The notes under the pieces were generated by a model, which worked only from the letters and a program-made list of their open reading frames with translations, was not told the DNA's origin and searched no databases. This document shows positions 58,369 to 64,000 of a stretch of 64,000 bases of DNA, one piece after another; position 1 is the first letter of the stretch, and each line of letters starts with the position of its first letter. The stretch is from contig NC_081412.1 of NCBI RefSeq assembly GCF_030272615.1, positions 544,532,370 through 544,596,369 on the forward strand, given 5' to 3'. This stretch comes from Cryptomeria japonica. Taxonomy: Eukaryota; Streptophyta; Pinopsida; Cupressales; Cupressaceae. A program made the position numbers and the translations under genes.

Positions 58369-61275
58369 GTGACATGGATCCATCATATAGCACAGATAGG
58401 GATGTCAGTCGCGACACTTCTACCGAGCAGGTAAACCTCATTGTAATTGTACAAATTAAATAGAAGCAAACTGTTACATTATTATGTTCTTTTCTTGAGT
58501 GTTTTAGAGTAATTTGGTAATTGTTAATGATATTCTTGTTATAGACAGATGTTCGGGGAATGGGAAAGGGAGCTGCAGTACCTGAGCACCTCTCTAGGGA
58601 TGTGGACTCAACATGATTAAGAGATGGTGACATCACAAATTCCACAAACCCTATAGAATTGATAAAAAAGTCTATTACAAAAATTAGTAGAGAGATTGTT
58701 GCTCTGGCATCCGTGGAGCCTCAGACTGATGAGATACAAGAGAGGGCGCAAAAATTGATGCTGACAATAGAAAACTTGCAAGTAAGTAGTTATGAAAGCT
58801 TTAATTATAACAAAAGTTCAATAATGGTTTATATTTTATACTCTTTTATGTTATTAACTAAAATATGTAGGTGTTGTTTTTTACAGAAATTTATGCATCC
58901 TCATCAACCTGGTGGCCATGATTAGGGTATTGCAGGTAGTTGAGGTGATGAAAATTTTCCTGTCTTGTCCCTTCCTTAGCTTATCACTTTGAGTACCTAA
59001 AATACATCATACCTGACACTGTCAATGTTCATAATAAAGGTCATCCTTGTTTACAATTCTTGCAGTTTTCATATATTTAATGTTTTATATATTTAATTTA
59101 TTATTCTTCAGGTGTTGTCAATGTTCTTATGCAAATGTCATTGGCACCTCATCAGAGGTTAGCCCCAGTTGTATTGTTGACTGCAATGTCGGAAACACAC
59201 AACATGCAGACATCCTCTACTACACATCATGTTGGCCTATCCACTGTTGGTAGATCCCTCTTTTACTCTATCTTCTATTATGTGTTTATTTCTCTTGAAG
59301 TGTTCTTTCTTGGGGGTATTTTAGAGTGGATTCATTTTCTGTAGAAGGAGATGCACATGAGGATGCGCCAGAAGCAACTAGTGCTGATAACATACCATCA
59401 TTTCCTGGATCTTCTCATATTGCTAGTACGGGAATGTTGCAAGCCACATTGGTGGTGAGTGACAAATAATTAATTCCTTTAAAGATATAGAAGGTTCTAG
59501 GTACTTTAAAATTATTATTAATATAAAGTCTAACTGTAATTTACTTTCTGATCACTCATTTTGGACTAATGATCCCATGAATTATTTGTAGGAAATGATA
59601 TTTTTTATAAAAATCTTAATGACATTGCATTGCAGATATTTGGGCCCACCATACGTAAAAGGTGGAACATCATATGTGAACTAACCCTAATTGACTATTT
59701 TTATTTCATATCATTGCTATAATAGTTTTCTTTTAATCCATTTTTTTAACTATAATAAAGGTAGCTCCAGTGAATTTCTGAATCTAACAGGTTTGTTTTT
59801 TCTTTAAAAGATGGAATGACCAAGAAAAAAGGTTTAAAGATGAATTGACAAACCGTATGGTTGAGTTCTTTAGAAATGACACATTCGACAAAACCAAGCT
59901 CCTTGAAAAAGGTGGCACATATCTAGAGTATGTGAGGGACCAATATAGGACCCATTTAGAGAAGAACGTAAAGTACAAGTGTACCCCCATGATTCTAGAG
60001 AGGGAGTGGAAGCACTTGATTTTAGATGCCAAGGAGAGAATTGAAAGGAAAAAAGAAAATACACCAATAGACGCCAAAATAAGGTATGGGATGCTATTAA
60101 GACTTTAATTATGTACTAATTATTTGCTCTTTATATTTATATAATATAACATATTTCAAAATTTTCATAGACTGAGTGACATGTCAAAGGAAACCAAGGC
60201 CAGACAAGAAAATAACGAGCAACACAAACTTGACTCTAGTGGTTATATGAAACATGCCACACGAATTGTAAGTATCAATAAATGAAATATCACATCAAAA
60301 AATTTATAAACTACAAATGATTTTTTTTTTATCAAACAATGAAAGCGAAATTCACGATACCAAGAAAAAAATGTAGAGCTCTAAATTCAATAGAGCACCC
60401 ATAGAAGATGATAAGAGAATTGCCTACCAGGAAGGCTATACAGTCATGGCTGAATGGCTAAGAGAATTGAGTGGGTAAACACAAGATTTTGGTGCATCTG
60501 TCACATAGGTAAATAAGCTAAATGAAAATTGGTTCAAATTGAATACTTAACCGATAATCTAGTTGATGTTGAGTTCCAACATAAAGTGACTATATTTGTT
60601 TTAAATAAGAAAGCAATTATAACAATGTGGATGCCATTGGAATGTAACCATCTAATTGTGAAACACAACCTACACATGAAGGTCTCGATGTGCATCCCAG
60701 TAATGGGGGAATTCATTTACTATTCAAATTTATTAATGTAATTGTTAATACAATTAAACATCTTAATTTGTTATTAGTGTAGTAATTAATATAACCTTTT
60801 TTGTTAATATTTTAGAGCATGTAGTCGGTGGTGACCAAGTAGAGCATGATCCGAGTACACAACATCGGGAACATGATGTTCCCCAATCAAGTAAAGAGGA
60901 CCAATGTTATTCCTTTAAACAAATTTAATTGCAATTGGTGTTCAACATTAATGTAACCTTTAGTATTTCAACTCCGAAGGATCTAGAGGGTGTTCAGCAT
61001 GTTGAGGTTGAGGCTAGACAAAATCATGTGGCCCATCATGTAAAGAGCGCCATAGTTATGTTCTCTAAATCAATGAAATACTTGTAACAATAATAAAAAA
61101 AGTTTTGAATTTAACCCATTTCTTTTTTATTGTAGAGGACCCCCCTTCGCTTCAGTGTCCTCATCCTCAGTATGGGACTAGGCATCCATCGAGATCACAA
61201 GGAAAGGGTAGAACAACTGAAGAGGGGGGAAATGATGAAGAAAATGATACTCCACTTATTCTTTTCATAGCTTAA
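58369..61275 (+). pseudogene. CACTA second ORF, Transposase_24-like, multi-exon
   Basis: Exons with AG/GT borders: 58369-58429 (DPSYSTDRDVSRDTSTEQ), 58546-58781 (VRGMGKGAAVPEHLSRDVDS, stop, then ELIKKSITKISREIVALASV), 58887-58935, 59112-59249 (VLMQMSLAPHQRLAPVVLL), 59344-59455, and 59810-60090 with FKDELTNRMVEFFRNDTFDK, TKLLEKGGTYLEYVRDQYRT and EREWKHLILDAKERIERKK. 60171-60270 has LSDMSKETKARQENNEQH and LDSSGYMKHATRI, the usual end of the Transposase_24 domain (K..N...H..GS..Y). 60380-60480 reads APIEDDKRIAYQEGYTVMAE; the last exon (61137-61275) reads PHPQYGTRHPSRSQGKGR and ends LFIA. The SET-like sequence sits upstream or within this gene. Stops at 58615 and 58924. Such proteins accompany TNP2 and may bind subterminal repeats. 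Confidence 0.7.
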
Positions 61276-61760
61276 AAAAAAAAATGATTGTAATCTACCT
61301 TATTTGATAATGACTGATTTTTATGTGTTAATGAATGTAATTATGTGCTAATGAATGGTTATGAATGATATGTTTTAATTAATATTAATGAATGTTGCGT
61401 GTTAATTAATGTTAATCAATGTTATGTGTTAATGAACATTATATGATATTAATGAATGAATGTTATATTTTATTAATGGTAGAAAGAATGAATGAATGTT
61501 AGATGTTAACAAGGAATTTAGAGTGATGTTAGGGGGGGAGGGGCCAAATGAGCTTCCACCTTCATGTGGTTGGCCCTGTTAAGTAGAGAATATTAAACTA
61601 TTCTCGAAACCAAGTGAAGATCAATAAGATAACATGCTTTTCAATATTTCATTATCTTGCACAGTTAATCTTATTGAATAATGTATATTGAATCTTAATT
61701 GCAGGGTCCAACAGAGCCAACACGAACAACAACACCACAAGTTGTGGGGTATAATTAACT
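61276..61760. repeat. Degenerate TTAATGAATGTTATGTG tandem repeats and spacer
   Basis: At 61310-61510 about ten imperfect copies of a ~17-bp unit (ATGTGTTAATGAATGTTAT). The following 250 bp are unique-looking, with a G-run (GTTAGGGGGGGAGGGGCC) at 61530. Confidence 0.7.
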
Positions 61761-64000
61761 CCCATATTGTCTTGTATGTACACTAACACCATGAGTTGCT
61801 TCTAGTGTTGATATCCATGGTGGGACTGCAAAAAATATGAATATACCTAATCCTTGGAGTTTTTTTATTAGTTGACATTTTCTTTAGCATTTTTAAAATT
61901 TCCTTATCATTTTAAGTCTAACCACTTTTATATGGAATTTATTGTTCTAGTTTTTTACTATCTACCAAAAATTATTGATACAAGGACTTGCGTTGCATCC
62001 ATTTTTTCAATTAGGTATTATAAAGGGTAGATTGTATTTGTAAATGTCTCTTTTAGTTCATCCAAATTTTATAACGGTTACCTCACATCTCGTTATTGCT
62101 TCATATCTCTGTGTTTTATGAGGAGAACACCTATGTTTTTCTTTTCCAATCCTCTAAGACAGTTTATGACTGCTAATAACTATATATTTTGATCATTTTA
62201 TATTGTCTCAGACCCATGATAATAGTGATCTTTTTTTCCCTTATCAGTGTATTTGTTATAAGGCTATGGATTATCCATGACATATTATTGTAGCAGTATT
62301 GATTATTCATTGTGTTGGACTTTGAACTATTTATAAATTCCATGGTTGCAAACTATCCTTAGACTGCTAATCCTATGTTGAAGTTGTTCCTTTGAAGGTA
62401 TTTGGATTGAAATTATAATCATGATCATTGTTCTACTACAATAAAACACCATGACAAACTCTTTGATGGCTAGCAATACATTATTCATTCTTGTTATATC
62501 ATATGACTGTTAAGGACACCTCCATGATGGTGACTTTTGATCAATTATAATGCTATAAATTCCAATGTCCTCACTAATATCAAGATTCCTTTCTAAGACT
62601 GTATTTTTCATTGTATTTACTTTGATGACACTGTCTTGATGAATGGAAGACTATGCTTTGCATCTGAAGTCACTATTTCTATCTTGGTTGTTTTCTAGTG
62701 AATGGACTGTGACCTTTTGTACAGTGATCATGGTAATGGTGTTTGCACCTAATCCTCTATACATTACTAATCTCCTAGTTTTGGGACCCTTAGCCACTAT
62801 AACTATTTCTTTTATGCTTTTGATGTACCGGACTTTGGGACTGCTTTAACTATTAAGTGTAGGACTTTGTTTTCACCATTGACTGTCAAATGATCTAGAC
62901 AACATTGTGCTTGTGATACTGCCATGACTAGGCGCTAACCCTGTTTTTTCAAAAAAAATTCCTTCATGATTGTATTGTACCTCCAATCTTTGGCTTTTGT
63001 GCTGCTCTACAATTTGGATGACCTTATTTTTGTGTTTTCTCACTCTCTAAGGCACTTATTGTGACTCATAACATTGTATTTTGCTTGTGACAAATATACA
63101 TTGTGTGATATCTTCCTTTGTGTTTGGGCTTATACTATCATGTGTGCCATTGATTGCTATGAATTCTCCTCATGCATGATCTTTCCATTGGCACTATACT
63201 GATACTGGTACATTCACTATTTCATGCTCTTAATCTAGTATGTCTGCCCTATATCATCATTGGGACTATTATAGCTATTTATCTCATGTAATAATGTATC
63301 GATAGAATAGATGGATATAAAGTTCTTATCCTGCTATAATTGTACATTGGACAATGTTCTTTGACTCCATGGTTGCTCCGTGTGAGGATTATTATGACTA
63401 TATATTTCTATTACTTGGTGATTCATATGGACTATTATTTAGGCATTCTCCTTATCATTTTTGTATGGTCTCCATGGTTGCTATCTTATATTTGTCAACC
63501 AATCATATATTTTCCTTCAATGATCATGTATTTTCTCTCATTGAAGCTCTTACAAAACTAAAATTTTATAATTGTTACCTCACATCTTGTTATTACTGCA
63601 ACAAGGATTATGGCCAACATAGGCTACGATTGCAACCTCTTGGTGCCATAGAATGCATTTGTTCTTATAATTGTAGCGGACTGTCAAGTACATTCCCTCT
63701 TTTGCATTCCAACTTGTAGCGATCAATGCACATGACCAAATTTCCTTTGACATCTAGAGCATAGTATTAAATTTTAAGTAATAGGGGGAGGAACCAAGTA
63801 TTCAAATTGATACCAAGTGATATAATATTACTACTACTTCTATCTTTCTTTTTTTCTTCATGGTTTAAACTATTCATTTGTTCTTTTTTTCTTTGTGTTT
63901 TGAACTATTCGTTCAACAACTCAGTGTCTTTTTCTTTAGTTCTGTATAATTTTCTTATGCATCTTGGATTTGCAAGTGCATCATAACTCACATACTCGAA
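61761..64000. other. Non-coding sequence with weak internal repetition
   Basis: T-rich sequence without recognisable genes. Short frames (62643-62849, 63340-63719) are hydrophobic and lack motifs. The words CCATGGTTGC (62341, 63367, 63472) and AAATTTTATAA.GGTTACCTCACATCT-like (62065, 63560; 1.49 kb apart) recur, hinting at an old degenerate repeat. No CACTA right terminus recognised. Confidence 0.4.

Larger units (their letters stand above)
44549..64000. mobile_element. CACTA element 2 (left end; right end not found)
   Basis: Left terminus CCCTAATACATTTGGCC (CACTA with A to C) shares about 50 bp with the left end of CACTA element 1, including GACAGAGGTTTCCAATGGAG against AACAGAGGTTTCTGATGGAG. 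Subterminal words (ATTCCGATGAT, AAAATTCCGACGATCGC) follow at 44650-44740. The insertion interrupts antisense copia RT. TNP2 transposase and a second ORF lie in the same orientation 6.5-17 kb inward, as expected for a CACTA element. No right TIR was recognised up to 64000, so the element is either longer than 19 kb or its end is eroded; the end given is the window limit. Confidence 0.65.

Noticed and set aside
62643-63719. Hydrophobic small frames as membrane-protein genes
   Set aside because: T-rich sequence gives Leu/Phe/Tyr-rich translations by composition; no motif, splice signals or conserved start.
1-64000. CRISPR arrays, operons, prophage or bacterial defence systems
   Set aside because: No regular repeat-spacer arrays or bacterial gene organisation; introns, LTRs and CACTA elements identify plant nuclear DNA.

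Overview
The window is nuclear DNA from a seed plant with a large, repeat-rich genome. Introns have GT..AG borders, the only host-type gene is a glutamate receptor-like (GLR) pseudogene, and nearly everything else is nested LTR retrotransposons and CACTA (En/Spm) DNA transposons. A gymnosperm is a reasonable guess from the types and density of the elements, but that is inference. No bacterial-style operons, rRNA or tRNA genes were seen, and I found no intact host gene.

Layout. 1-4400: AT-rich LTR-like sequence and a decayed antisense retroelement ORF. 4456-5800: a 1.35-kb compound TA/CA/TG microsatellite. 5800-7960: non-coding, with a possible reversed primer-binding site. 7965-8430: a tandem duplicate of the GLR upstream region and first exon. 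8710-12019: the GLR pseudogene (lost start, in-frame stop, frameshifts, missing pore exon). About 12020-18923: a Ty1-copia element abutting the GLR 3' end, with an intact-looking 1660-bp solo LTR (TG..CA, 5-bp TSD TGTTG) inside its reverse transcriptase.

21800-42255: a Tat-type Ty3-gypsy element in the order gag, protease, archaeal-type RNase H, RT, RNase H, integrase, then an antisense ORF and a long sense ORF ending in a coiled coil. That sense ORF is split by a 9401-bp CACTA element (31306-40706) with 3-bp TSD CCT. The CACTA element carries a starch-phosphorylase exon fragment, LTR and foldback-MITE debris, and a hairpin with ~470-bp arms, but no visible transposase.

42280-44548: the 3' part of an antisense Ty1-copia element, cut at 44549 by the left end of a second, related CACTA element. 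This one runs right for at least 17 kb. It carries a decayed Ty3-gypsy fragment (47600-48790), a multi-exon TNP2 transposase ending in a Gly-Asp repeat tail (51015-56354, interrupted by an LTR near 54000-54900), a SET-domain sequence (57660-58250) and a multi-exon Transposase_24-like second ORF (58369-61275). No right terminus was found before the window ends.

How the parts relate: the two CACTA elements share at least 50 bp of terminal sequence. The transposase-bearing family could therefore have mobilised the smaller element, which has no visible transposase (inference). Most coding regions carry stops or frameshifts, so little here is likely to make full-length protein.
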